From the NCBI GenBank assembly GCA_022410635.1, contig JAJVDF010000279.1:685633-749632 (forward strand): a stretch of 64,000 nucleotides of DNA, written 5' to 3'. Shown in pieces: positions 1 through 9,900 of this stretch. Within the stretch, counting starts at the first letter, position 1; each line of letters starts with the position of its first letter. The DNA is from Tretioscincus oriximinensis. Lineage: Eukaryota; Chordata; Lepidosauria; Squamata; Gymnophthalmidae. The notes below the pieces were generated by a model. It searched no databases, was not told the origin of the DNA, and was given only the letters and a program-made list of their open reading frames with translations. A program made the translations under genes and the position numbers.

Positions 1-130
1 ATTCTGCTTACTCTATTAAGCCTGGGAAGGCACTAACATAGAACGGCATTTTTAAAAAATGGTACTAGCTCCTCCGCAATCAAATTCAGAAACCTGGTCA
101 GTTAAATTCTATGGCCTTTCCACATATACC

Positions 131-330
131 TTCAGACCACTGGACCAAATAACCTACACCCTACTATAACGTGTCTTCAGAAGACAAGATCAAGTAGACT
201 GGACCCTGCTATGACTTCAGAAGACTAGTTCAAATAGACTGGATCCAACCATGATTTGGCTTCAGAAGACTAGAACAAATAGACTGGAATCTGCTATGAC
301 TGGTCTTCAGAAGACTACTTCAAGTAGTAG
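131..330. repeat. Degenerate minisatellite, 40-50 bp unit
   Basis: About four imperfect tandem units, each built around TTCAGAAGACTAG, CAAATAGACTGGA and CTGCTATGACT. The array stops abruptly in CAAGTAG at the GAA tract of a SINE and resumes near 824-870 (CTCTGCTATGACTGACTTCAGAA), so the SINE landed inside it. Unit lengths vary between 40 and about 50 bases. No coding role is visible. Confidence 0.7.
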
Positions 331-340
331 TAGTAGTAGT

Positions 341-565
341 AGTAGTAGTAGAAGAAGAAGGAAGAAGAAGAAGAAGAAGAAAGAAGAAGAAGAAGAAGAA
401 GAAGAAGAAGAAGAAGAAGAAGAAAGAAGAAGAAGAAGAAGAAGAAGAAGAAGAAGAAGAAGAAGAANGAAGAAGAAGAAGAAGAAGAAGAAGAAGAAGA
501 AGAAGAAGAAGAAGAAGAAGAAGAAGAAGAAGAAGAAGAAGAAGAAGAAGAAGAAGAAGAAGATG
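341..565. repeat. Long GAA/AAG microsatellite (SINE tail)
   Basis: About 220 bases of almost pure purine AAG/GAA repeat with one N. It abuts the 3' end of a minus-strand SINE, where other copies have a short GAA tail. The long poly-Lys, poly-Glu, poly-Arg and poly-Ser frames here are translated microsatellite and not genes. Confidence 0.95.
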
Positions 566-820
566 ATTCAAAGTGGCTTACAAGGATATTTTTGCCCGAA
601 GGCTCACATTCTATCTTCCCCACCTGGCTGTGGTGGTTCCCATGCATCTACTTGCAGTCAGTTGCAATTTCTTGCAATTCTTGCTTTAGAACAGCTGGGT
701 TGACTAGAGCTGCAGGCTAGCGGAAGAGCTCACTCCTCCACATGTCCGTAACAGGGCTTTGAAACACGATCTCCCAGATGAGGGACTGTTTCCTTAGCAA
801 CTGAGCTAACCGTTCACGAA
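566..820 (-). mobile_element. tRNA-derived SINE, antisense
   Basis: Read on the minus strand it carries the tRNA-like head (A-box-like GGTTAGCTCAG, then a B-box-like segment), a central body with GAATTGCAAGAAATTGCAAC, and a tail block (TTGTAAGCC, here CTTTGAATC) that leads into the GAA tract. The usual GGGGTATAAGAAC end just before the tail is missing, so this copy is trimmed at its 3' side. Confidence 0.85.
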
Positions 821-870
821 CTCTGCTATGACTGACTTCAGAAAGTCACGCAGACTGGATTCTGCTGTTC

Positions 871-2043
871 AGATGTTCCTGGTGCAGAAGAAGACTACCC
901 AATTGGAACATTCTGTTCCATTCCGGCCCCCATGCTAGCTTCAGAGCAGACCACGCATGCTTTGAAGGTGAGGTGGAAGTTAGCCAGATGCAGAAAATAT
1001 CACAATAGGNGAAATAAAAGATCCATGTGGGCAACCGTATTTTCAGACCCAGAGGGCAGAGTAAATATGTCTGCGCACAACTTCCTGCAAATGAGGAGAG
1101 GAAAGCCCTGCACCATCTGTTCAAATGCTCTCCACTTAAGCCTGCCTTCTCAGCTGATGTATCAAAAGGGAAAAGTTGTCTTAAGAAAGCATTATTTTCT
1201 GCCTTTCCTACAGTTATATTTTATTTCGCTTGTTTCATGGCACACTACTGGACGTGAGAACATTTTTGCTTTCTTTTGAAGTGAAAGAAATGAAGCTAAC
1301 AAGACTTTTACCCACACACACACACACACCCTTTTTTTAAGGAAAAGAAAGAAACGAGAGGCTATTTTGTGATTTATGGTTACCTCATATCTTTGTACAG
1401 CACAGACCTACTCAATATACCCGGTGGAGATACTCCTACTCAAAGGCCTTGACTTGTCTTAATTGCCACAAGGTTGTGCATTCAGCATTTTTGAAGCAAA
1501 TGAGCATATCCAGACCACCTCTTCTCCCTCCCTCCTATCTGGTCAAATTCCAATCAATTAATCTTTCAGTTATGCCAAGGGTCAATTTTAAAACTCACAC
1601 AGACACAAACAACCCACTGACCATATGCTCAGGCTTCTTGTTATTTCAGGGAACCATTAATATTGATACAATTTTGCGCCTCGCTGAAATCAGTCCCCAT
1701 ACTAAACCAGCCCATGGAAATGGGTGCCACATGCTTCCCTGNGCTTGGTTTACTTGTGCAGAGACAGCACTGAAGCAGTTCAAATGTTCCCACAGCTGCC
1801 TCAGTCTAGGCAGCTATTTGGGGCCTTTAGGCTGTACTGGAACAAAAAAGAGGGTTTGAGATTACAATTTACCATTTTACAGGAAAATGCGGAAAACATC
1901 CCAAGGATAGCCTTTCTGGGACCCCTGAAGACTCCCTGGTCGCACACTTCTTTTTGAACCTTTTTCTGCCCTGAAGAATGCTGGATTTCTCCCAGCATTT
2001 CCTTCATTACAGCCCTGAATCCTGTGCTGTGGGAACTTTCCTT
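871..2043. other. Unclassified intergenic sequence
   Basis: No family recognised. A short CA dinucleotide run lies near 1312-1330. Short open frames (up to 136 codons) have neither homology I recognise nor a start or splice context. Confidence 0.5.
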
Positions 2044-2361
2044 CAAGAAGAAGAAGAAGAAGAAGAACTCGGATCTTATACCCCGCTTTTCTCACCTTTC
2101 AAAGGGACTCAAAGCGGCTTACAAGGATATATTTTGCCCGAAGGCTCACATTCTATCTTCCCCACCAGGCTATGGTGGTTCCCATGTATCTACTTGCAGT
2201 CAGTTGCAATTTCTTGCAATTCATGCTTTCGAATAGCTGGGTTGGNTAGAGCTACAGGCAAGTGGAAGGTGCTCAGCCCTCCCCACGTCCTGCACAGGGC
2301 TTCGAAACCCGATCTCCCAGGCGAGAGACGAATTCCTAAGCGACTGAGCTATCCGTGCGAG
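2044..2361 (-). mobile_element. tRNA-derived SINE, antisense, near full length
   Basis: A good reference copy of the family. On the minus strand: head with GGATAGCTCAGTCGCTTAGG (A box), GGGTTTCGAAGCC (B box), a short G-rich link, GAATTGCAAGAAATTGCAAC body, GCCTGGTGGGGAAGATAGAA, and tail AAGCCGCTTTGAGTCCC then AAGCGGGGTATAAGA followed by a short GAA run. The tRNA-like head carries the internal Pol III promoter expected of a SINE. Confidence 0.9.
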
Positions 2362-2446
2362 AAGCCTTCCTGTTTGTACAGATCCTTAACAGGATTACCA
2401 GGAAACCGGAAGAAGACGCTAGCACAAGGCAATGCAGAATCACATA

Positions 2447-2580
2447 CTGAAAATAAAAAGCCTAAGATCAAACAACCTGAAGAACATGAAGGAGCAGAAA
2501 CCAAACAATCAGAAAACTAAAGATCATCTGTTCAAAACGTACTGGTTGAATACCAGGAAAATTGATGAAGCTTTGGAAAT
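2447..2580 (+). mobile_element. R4-clade LINE fragment
   Basis: This stretch differs from 6742-6879 at about three of ~135 positions, so it is a second recent copy of the same LINE. Frame translation gives a Lys-rich segment ending KKIDEAL-like, typical of the region just upstream of the reverse transcriptase in R4/Dong elements. It stops exactly where an antisense CR1 begins. Confidence 0.65.
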
Positions 2581-2581
2581 T

Positions 2582-2846
2582 ACATAAGAACACAAGAACA
2601 TAAGAAGAGCCATACTGGATCAGGCCACAGCCCATCGAGTCCAGCATTCTGTGTCACACAGAGGCCCACCAGATGCACCTGGGCAGTCCAAACAGAGGAA
2701 AGCAAAATATGCTGCTCCTGTTCGTGACTCCCTGCAAATGGTATTTCAAGAGTNCTGCCTGTTGCTCCATCCCGGAGGCTACATCCAGACATCCATCCTA
2801 GTAGCCATTTATACCCTTGGTGTCCATAAACCTGTCTAGTCCTGTC
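2582..2846 (-). mobile_element. CR1 LINE 3' end, antisense
   Basis: Begins with ACATAAGAAC-type repeats (reverse complement of the TTCTTATG 3' tail), then CATACTGGATCAGGCC and CACACAGAGGCCCACCAG. It is 5'-truncated at CCTGTCTAGTCCTGTC. Same subfamily as the copies at 13573, 23778, 31303, 45259 and 54146. Confidence 0.9.
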
Positions 2847-2865
2847 AATTTTATCCTGCTTTTTG

Positions 2866-3193
2866 TAGGCTGATCAGATGACCCCTTTTTTTTGAGGGGT
2901 GACCTAGTTTGGGGGTTTCTACTCCATCCTCCCGGGGCGGGGGCGCCATTTCCCCGATTTTTGCTGAGGAAAAANAATAATAAAAAAAGGTTTTATTTGA
3001 AAATATTTTTGAAAAACAATTCACTGCATCACTACTAGGGGGCTCTAGCAACCAGGGCCAGCTCCTGAAGGCACCCTTCCCTCAGTAAAAAATGAAATGA
3101 AATGAAAATTTCTGTTACACTCCAAGAATTCTCGCATACCTTTTAAAAATTCTCACATGCTTCACAGACTTTTTGGAAAATCTGGTCAGTCTA
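2866..3193. mobile_element. hAT-type MITE, long form, with 8-bp TSD
   Basis: Starts TAGGCTGATCAGATGACCCC and ends GGAAAATCTGGTCAGTCTA, imperfect inverted ends. The flanks GCTTTTTG (2858-2865) and GCTTTTTA (3194-3201) match at 7 of 8 bases, the 8-bp duplication typical of hAT transposons. The core (3030-3130) matches the inverted core of 45000-45120. No transposase frame is present, so it is non-autonomous. Confidence 0.85.
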
Positions 3194-3201
3194 GCTTTTT
3201 A

Positions 3202-3705
3202 TGTGGGAACCCTATTTCAGTCCCACCTGTTTTAGGTGCCTGTTGTAAAAAAAAAAGAACAGAAGGCTACGTAAGGCATGTTGAGTCCATTCAGAGGCTG
3301 CTGAAAAGATTTAGCATTTTGATTTTTCTACATGGTAGTATGGTATAACTTTAAGAAACACAAGTGCCCTCCTTTACAGTAGCTGCTGTGCATTTCGAAT
3401 CCTTCTGAATACCTTCTACCACCCTTTGTTTCCAAACTGCTTGGAGAGTGGATTTGGGGAAGTCTTTGTGGAAAGATGTTTGCCCTTGTGGCTAATGGAG
3501 AAGGTTACTCATGATGTTAATTACTGCACATTTTATGAGGCAATTAGTGTCGGAACCATCAAAGACACTATTGATATTTTTTGAGGGTCAGCAAGAGATT
3601 GGTCGATTTTTCTCTTCCCTGATATTTTTCATGAAATTTCCCAAAAAATTATTTTTGCATTCTAAAGTTACGGAACTGGAGACTTATTTTGTTATATCCA
3701 TATTA
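3202..3705. other. Unclassified sequence
   Basis: AT-rich single-copy-looking sequence; nothing recognised. Confidence 0.5.
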
Positions 3706-4015
3706 TCTCTGCTCTCTCCCGCCCCTTATCCGTCTCTTCTCTCCTCTCCATTCAATTTCCTTTTTTCCTTTTCCCCTACTCTATTTTTGTCTCCTCCTCC
3801 TCTCTGTTCTTTCCCATTCTCTCCTCTCTCCTCCATCCCTCCACTTTTAAGTCCCTTTCCTTCTCTTTCCTTCCTTTCTTCTTCTATCTCTTCCTTTCCT
3901 CTTTCCCCTCTGAGCCTTGCTTCTCTGTTTCTATCCATTTCCCTCTTCTTCCTGCCTCTCCTCTACCTTCCCCCATTTTTTCTCTTTCCCCTCTCCTCAC
4001 CCATTTTTAATGCAC
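3706..4015. repeat. 300-bp pyrimidine tract
   Basis: Plus strand is almost entirely C and T (TCTCCC, CTTCC motifs) for about 300 bases. It lacks a strict repeat unit. The Ser/Leu/Pro-rich frame across it is a composition artefact. Confidence 0.85.
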
Positions 4016-5690
4016 CTTTACTATCTCTGGTTTCACTAATAAAGCTTATTCACCCCTCCACTTATGAGGCGTCCTTCTGGAGGAGGCTCCATCGTACCTT
4101 GGGCATTCAATCCAGTGGATGTCACTCATTTGCTGCCACACACTGAACATCTGATGCCAGGTACCTTATGCTTCTGTGCAGAGGTCTTGAGAGGAGGTAC
4201 CATGATAGTTACCCCAAAAGGTATCACTAGATCTTCATTCAGGAACATGGAGGCGTCAGCTTATGTGGCAACCAGAAAAGCCTATGGCTAGGGGATGGAA
4301 TTATGCCTATCGAAAGTGATCTCGCTCCATTCAGCTGGGCTGTTCTTGCGCTATTATTTAACAGCGTTTTATGCAGCAGAACTTCATGATAAGTCAGAAA
4401 GCCTCCAGATAAATATGGAGCACAGAGATTCCAGGGGAAAATGCCAATATTGTATATTCTACATGTATATTCTAAACGAGTATGACACATGCATTATTGA
4501 GGGTTTTTTAATGCAATACATACAGAAGCATGAAAGACATCTGTGTGCCTTTATTCATGATCTATAGAAAGGCTGCAAAGGGTGCGTAAAAAAACCCATT
4601 TCATAGAGAGAACTTTTGTATGGAGATTTGTGGGTTTTGCACAAGAACTGATTATTAAGGGCATTTAAAAAATGTTAGAAGAGCAGAGATGGCTTTCTAG
4701 AAACCTAATCTTCCAAGAGCTATTAGCACTAATGTTGGGGAAGCAACCTCTTATTTTGCCTACAGCTATATCTAGTACCTTTAGAAATAATAACTCAGCT
4801 ACCCTGGGTTGATTAATTGTGTTTTTATGTTGGAAGATTTAAATTGCCATATAAAGGTGAGTTAATTACGCAGATCTCTGTCTAATGCTACATCATAATA
4901 ACCAAGCATTTGAAAGAAGCGATTTTTGCTGGATTCATGACAGAGAAGAAAAGGTTAAATTATTTTTTCCTTCGTCCTGCGATCTGGTTTACAAAAATCA
5001 GAATCGTGCATTCTTGCTGCTAATATAATTTGTCTTTTTCAACCCCAGAAGCGTTGTTCAATATTTCATGGGTGGGATACAATCCCCTCTTCACTTTTTG
5101 TCCCTCTTTGGAGTAGGTCACTGAAAATTTGTAATTTAAAACCTCTTCCCCCAAGTATTTCCTCTCTATCGTTTGATGGATAGATGGAAGTACTGTATCG
5201 CCAAGCGAACAATTGAAAGTATAGCCCCAATGGGCATTAAAAACAATCAAAATCCACTAAACCAAGATGAAACGACAGACGAAATGCTTTTTCAAAAGGC
5301 TTCCAGATTTCCAGTTTATTACTACCGACTCCTCCCTGCAACTGATAAAGGTGAAAATTGCCAGGCTTAACAGGAAGATGTGTCATATAGGCGCTGGGTG
5401 TGCACTGGCTCGGAGGCAGGAATTTAAAAAAGTTTTGCAAACCCAACGCTCATAAGGTGTAGCGTTACATATTCAATTCTAAAATCTTCTGGTCCTTTTA
5501 ATTTTTTTTTTCTAGGGTTTGTGTTACAATTTTGTACTCGTCATTTGCAAGTTTAGTCATTTGCTAGGGTTGGGTTCCTTGAAATCTTAACAGTATTAGC
5601 ATGTTTTATTAGAAGAGGTGAAATTAGCTTCAATATGGATAATAAATAAAAATAATGAAGCTAGTATGGGCAAAGCAACATAAGCTACGT
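4016..5690. other. Repeat-poor stretch
   Basis: One of the longest pieces without an identifiable transposon. AT-rich and complex in sequence, especially 4600-5000. Short open frames on both strands show no domain I recognise. Could hold regulatory or conserved non-coding sequence, which cannot be judged from one genome. Confidence 0.4.
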
Positions 5691-5699
5691 GTGCCACCC

Positions 5700-5768
5700 T
5701 ATGGTTGGCTACCCAGAGACCTTCGGGTATAGAGCAGGATATAAGTATAAATAAATAAATAAATATAA
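5700..5768 (+). mobile_element. L2 LINE 3' end
   Basis: GAGACCTTCGGGTATAGAGC followed by AGGATATAAGTATAAATAAATAAAT is the 3' end shared by the L2 copies at 8590, 27063 and 50090. Confidence 0.75.
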
Positions 5769-5786
5769 GGAATATAGAACAATTTA

Positions 5787-5856
5787 ATCATCATCATCAT
5801 CATCATCATCATCATACCCACCGATGGGAGCACCTTGTCGGGGGGGGGGGGGGGGG
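5787..5856. repeat. ATC microsatellite and 17-base G run
   Basis: About nine ATC units (5787-5815), then at 5840-5856 an uninterrupted run of 17 G. The G run sits at the left edge of the R4-like block. Confidence 0.9.
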
Positions 5857-7080
5857 CTCATGTACTTCAGTGAAGCTGAGAGCTATGCCAAAGGTAATGA
5901 AAACTACTGGCAGGTTCAACCAAGCCGGAGTGGTCAAAGCAGGAGCCAGACTAAACACACCCAACCCATTAGACCCAATGGAGGGCCAAACAAAAAAGAA
6001 GTCTGTACTGGCTCGGTCATCGCTCAGGATAAAAAGGTCTGCGATGGTTGCTGAGGAACCAGGGCAGCCATCGACCAATGGGTCACAGGAACAAAATTCA
6101 CAAATGAAAAAGTGGCAGAAATTTTCAATTTCAAAGAATCATTCGCTCACTCATGAAATGCTACTACAAGNCAGAACCTGAAAAACGCGGATCCCAAAAA
6201 CGGATGTACCAGCTATGGAAACAGGAATATTTAGACTCAAAAATAACGGAACTTCAACCGGCTGATCATCGATGATTCATAATCAGGAACAAAGTGTTCA
6301 GTGAAATCGAACTCGAAGAAATACGAAAAACCTATGAAACTGTAGCACCTCAACCTGCTATGACACAAAGTAGAAGATCCAATAAGACCAAGAACAACAA
6401 GAACCTGAAGAAAATTCGGAAATATTGCAAGAGGATGAGGAACAGCAGCATGAAGTCACGAATGAAACACCTGGCACAATGACTCAATGGCAGCAAGAAC
6501 TGAAAAACAAAATACTTGCTCACATGGCATCTAACGCAGAGCGAAAGCAACTGCCAGCCTTGAAAACTACAGGCAGGAAACGAATTGTGCCACTGATAAA
6601 AACACACTTGCAATGGTCCACATTGCATCAACTGAGGAATGCCTACAGTACAGCTGTGATTGTAACTGAAGAACTAGGATTAACGCAACTGGAGACAATA
6701 AAACAGTCAAATGGAAAGCCAAAATGGAAAGTTCGATTAGAACTGAAAATAAAAAGCCTAAGATCAAACAACCTGAAGAACATGAAGGAGCAGAAACTAA
6801 ACAATCAGAAAACTAAAGATCATCTGTTCAAAAAGTACTGGTTGAATACCAAGAAAATTGATGAAGCTTTGGAAATTGTGAAACAGCAGATAACAGCAAC
6901 AGCCAGGAAACTTGAACAGTACCATGCAAGGATCAACCCCGTCCAACACAGGGCTTCGAAACCTGATCTCTCAGATGAAGGACCTGATAGATCGTGCCGG
7001 CATGGTGGCACCACTCNAGATGTGGAGCTTGGCAAGAATGACTGTGAACTGCTAAAATGTAGTCCACGCAAATTAAGTTT
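5857..7080 (+). mobile_element. R4-clade LINE fragment, frameshifted
   Basis: Several overlapping plus-strand frames (from about 5870, 6294 and 6425) share one character: Gln/Asn/Lys-rich, then a segment with KWKVRLELKIKSLR, KKIDEALEIVKQQITATA and RKLEQYHARI. This order matches the region just before the reverse transcriptase in R4/Dong-type LINEs as I know them from lizards. The RT is not present. At about 6945-6985 the sequence switches into a 40-base piece of the tRNA-derived SINE head (antisense). Frameshifts and stops make it non-functional. Confidence 0.65.
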
Positions 7081-7084
7081 GTGA
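6425..7084 (+). pseudogene. R4-like ORF fragment (219 codons open)
   Basis: Longest open piece of the R4 fragment. Residues 1-40 are Gln/Asn-rich; about 80-105 contain the conserved KPKWKVRLELKIKSLR segment; about 140-165 contain the KQQITATARKLEQYHARI helix. The last ~45 residues come from SINE-derived and unknown sequence, so the frame is chimeric by accident. No RT, endonuclease or zinc finger is visible. Expected to be dead. Confidence 0.6.
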
Positions 7085-7092
7085 AAGTTTAA

Positions 7093-7471
7093 GGCCCTGT
7101 CCCCACTGGGCCTTATTCTGGGCAATATCTCAGAATAGTAGGCTGACCAGATGACCCCTTTTGGGGGGGTTGAAAACCCGGTTTTTGGGTTGCCTCCCAG
7201 TTTTTTCTGAGGAATTTTTTTTCAAAAAAGAATTTATTTTAATTTTTTTGCTGTTTAATTCTTTTTTCCTCAGAAAAAAACACGAGGCACCCCCAAAACA
7301 GTTTTTCAACACACCCACCCAAAAGGAGTCATCTGGTCAGCCTACAGAATAGGAACCTGCCACCTACATGCTAGTGCAGACTATAGGGGCCTGCCATAGC
7401 CTATACTGGCTTGTGAATGGCCAAAATCTGCATCGAGATGTAACCCAGAATAAGGCTCAGTGGGGGATAGG
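7093..7471. mobile_element. Semi-palindromic repeat P, interrupted by a hAT MITE
   Basis: Ends CCTGTCCCCACTGGGCCTTA and, inverted, TAAGGCTCAGTGGGGGATAGG; inner pairs around TTATTCTGGG/CCCAGAATAA. TTTAA lies on both flanks. Related pieces occur near 16605, 24788, 38750, 40745, 44800-45630, 46083 and 61087. It looks like a MITE, but I cannot assign a superfamily. The hAT MITE at 7139 sits in its left arm. Confidence 0.6.
7139..7344. mobile_element. hAT-type MITE, palindromic short form, perfect 8-bp TSD
   Basis: Ends TAGGCTGACCAGATGACCCC and CATCTGGTCAGCCTA. Flanked by CAGAATAG at 7131-7138 and again at 7345-7352, a perfect 8-bp duplication that fixes the boundaries. Both arms carry the same internal motifs (TTGAAAA, GGGTGCCTC, TTTTTTCTGAGGAA), so the element is a duplicated end with the core lost. 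Confidence 0.93.
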
Positions 7472-7479
7472 ATTTAAAA

Positions 7480-7944
7480 GTGTAATTTCAGGATGACTGG
7501 GGAATAGTGAAGCTATTAGCTATGAAGAAGCTCTGCTCCTGCTAACTGCTTGGACTGTTCCATAGTCAAAGAGCAAATTCTGACCTTAGAGCTATTCTCT
7601 GCTTCCCCCTCCTTTGCTTTGAATGTGTGGGCAAAGGGGTACACATCAGACAAGGCCTTTTGCACACATCTCCCCGCTTAGGCCCTTGTGGCTTAAAGCA
7701 GTTCTCCGTGTGTGGTCTTAAGAGTCTGTGGGTGGGTGTGTTTTCATTGTTTTTACCTTACATAATTTAGTGCTTTATACTCTGAGACTACCAGTCAAAG
7801 AGGAAGGATACCACACAAACAAAATCACAAAACATGGCAGGGGACCAAGTAAAAGATACATTTCTTAGTAAATTTACCAATAGATGGAGTGTCAGTTGTC
7901 AACAATAACAAATGACCAGCTTACGGTTTTTCAAATTATTTTGT
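7480..7944. other. Unclassified sequence
   Basis: Nothing recognised. Confidence 0.5.
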
Positions 7945-8345
7945 CTAGGACAACACTAGGACCAGGGGGAATTCCTTGAAGCTAATGGGTAGAAGAGTGT
8001 GAATAGACAAAGGAAAGTATTTTTTTCACCCAGAGGGTCATCAGCCTGTGAAATTTACTTCCAGAAGTGGATGTGGTATCCAGCACCCTGGGTAGCTGTA
8101 AGACAGGATTAGACAAGTTTATGGATACCAAGGATATATATAAAGCTACTAGGGTGGATCATTTGATGCTGCCTCCAGGAGGGAGCAACAGGTAGGATTC
8201 CCGAAATCCCATTTGCAGGGAGTCGAGAACAGGTGAGGATGTTGCCTTCTTCTGCTTGAGATGCCTGGGTACAATTGGTGGACCTCTGTATGAGACAGAA
8301 TGCTGGACTAGATCTGGCACATTTCAGAAAGGTTTCTCTTATGTT
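7945..8345 (+). mobile_element. CR1 LINE 3' part, sense, older copy
   Basis: CR1 3' coding end and UTR: ACACTAGGACCAGGGGGAAT, TTTTTCACCCAGAGGGTCAT, AAGACAGGATTAGACAAGTT, GACAGAATGCTGGACTAGAT, ending TCTTATGTTC. More diverged than the copies at 13573 or 45259. Confidence 0.85.
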
Positions 8346-8589
8346 CATCTTCTGGCAGCATTTTTGTTTCTGGCTTTATGGGTATCAATTATATTTCCAT
8401 GCCGTTTTCTATGCCATTTTTTCAAGATGGCACGTGCTTATTTAAAAGGTTGGATGCCTTGAAGCTCCATAAAGCACCAGTTATCACCATCAGCCATCCA
8501 AACGTGAACAAAGTGAAACAGGAGTTGTTTTGTGCTGGTGGCAGAGATTGCTGGGAAGTATAGTTCAAGTACCATCCTTCTCAACAGCC

Positions 8590-8863
8590 AATGGAGTGGG
8601 GACCCGGGTTAGGGCCTTCTCAGTGGTCGCCCCCAGTCTTTGCAGTAATCTCACCCTCGAAGTGCATCTGTCATCAACACTGTATGGATTTAGAAGATCT
8701 TTGAAGACGCACCTCTTTTACCTGGCCTTTGGCAGAAGAAATGTCATCTCTGTCTCTACTTTGAGATATTGTTTTATACTGTTTTAATTTGATATTGATG
8801 TTTTACTGCTGGCCGCCCTGAGACGTTCGGTTATAGGGCAGGATATAAATAAATAAATAAGCA
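8590..8863 (+). mobile_element. L2 LINE 3' end, sense
   Basis: Remnant of the C-terminal L2 coding region (GGGCCTTCTCAGTGGTCGCC, then AAGACGCACCTCTTTTACCT) followed by the 3' end CCGCCCTGAGACGTTCGGTT and AAATAAATAAATAA. Confidence 0.8.
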
Positions 8864-8869
8864 GCCAGA

Positions 8870-9714
8870 CTCTTCTGCCCAGCGCAGGACAGCTCCCGGC
8901 TTGCACCATAGCTAGCCCTGGATGGGAGAAAACCGGTACTTTCTGAACCCCAAAGTACAAGAAGCTGGTACAGGGACCTATCTATATGGAACCATGGAAC
9001 CAATGCACTGTGAGAGGAAGCTTATAGTTACAGTACTTTTCAGTGGGTACACAGTGCTCAGATTATTTATTTTTTGCATTTACGTCCCACCTCATAATCC
9101 TGTGCTTTCAAAGTCTCTGGATTGGTTGCAACAATTAACATTCATAAAAACAGAAAAAAGAACATCTCTTTCAGTTCTCTATTCTGGTCTTGTGACCCAT
9201 TAAGTTCTTGTAATGGTGCCCTCAGGAAGTGATAAACGTTCTATTTTTGCTACCTATCAAATATCAAGGCAGCCTCAAATACTACAAGGCAGTATTTCTC
9301 TTTTTCAAGTCTAGATGTATGTTATATTGAAGCTAAGCTGCCTCTCACCCTATATTTAGGAAAGGATGATGCTTTGGTTACACAAAACAAACATAACCAC
9401 AAACACAGAAGCTTTAACATCTCCATATAGTTGGCCTTAAAAGAATAATTGGTACTGGCACTTGGAAATAAACCTAGTTGCATTGATATTTTATAATTTA
9501 CTGACCACTCTAAAGTGTATTTTATACGGTTTCTTCTTCCACACTCAGGCGAAAGGAAGGAAGAAATCAAAGGAAGCTTATGCACCATGTGAAATGGCAC
9601 ACAGTAAAGAGCTTACACCTTTGTGAAGTCATTGTGAAAATGGTTCTAACAACAACCTGCAAGATGGATGTCCATGGTGGCCTACAGTCTGAGATTAGGA
9701 CCGATGAAATTCTG
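8870..9714. other. Unclassified sequence
   Basis: Near 9065-9140 there is a weak resemblance to an antisense MIR/L2 end (TTATTTTTTGCATTTACGTC). The rest is unrecognised. Confidence 0.4.
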
Positions 9715-9900
9715 TAGGACAATCAGAAATGACATAGCTTTTGTTGTTTTCTCCGCAGCAGATCCCTTTTGAAGAGGCAGGACTGAGAGAGTTCTAAAGA
9801 ACTGTGACTGGCCCAAGTTCACCCAGCTGGCTTCATGGAGAGTGTGGGATCGAATTGGGAGGCTACCACAGAAGAGTTCAATACTCTAACCACTACACCA
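9715..9900 (-). mobile_element. MIR/CORE-like SINE, antisense
   Basis: ACTGTGACTGGCCCAAGTTC, ACCCAGCTGGCTTCATGGAG, a GGATCGAATTGGG B-box-like segment and AACCACTACACCA at the tRNA-like end. This is the reverse of the conserved CORE block of MIR-type SINEs. Confidence 0.75.

Noticed and set aside
251..703. 150-codon frame rich in Ser, Arg, Lys and Glu
   Set aside because: It is the GAA microsatellite plus antisense SINE in translation; every frame is open because the repeat has no stop.
3511..4146. 211-codon Ser/Leu/Pro-rich frame
   Set aside because: Pyrimidine tract composition removes stops; no domain.
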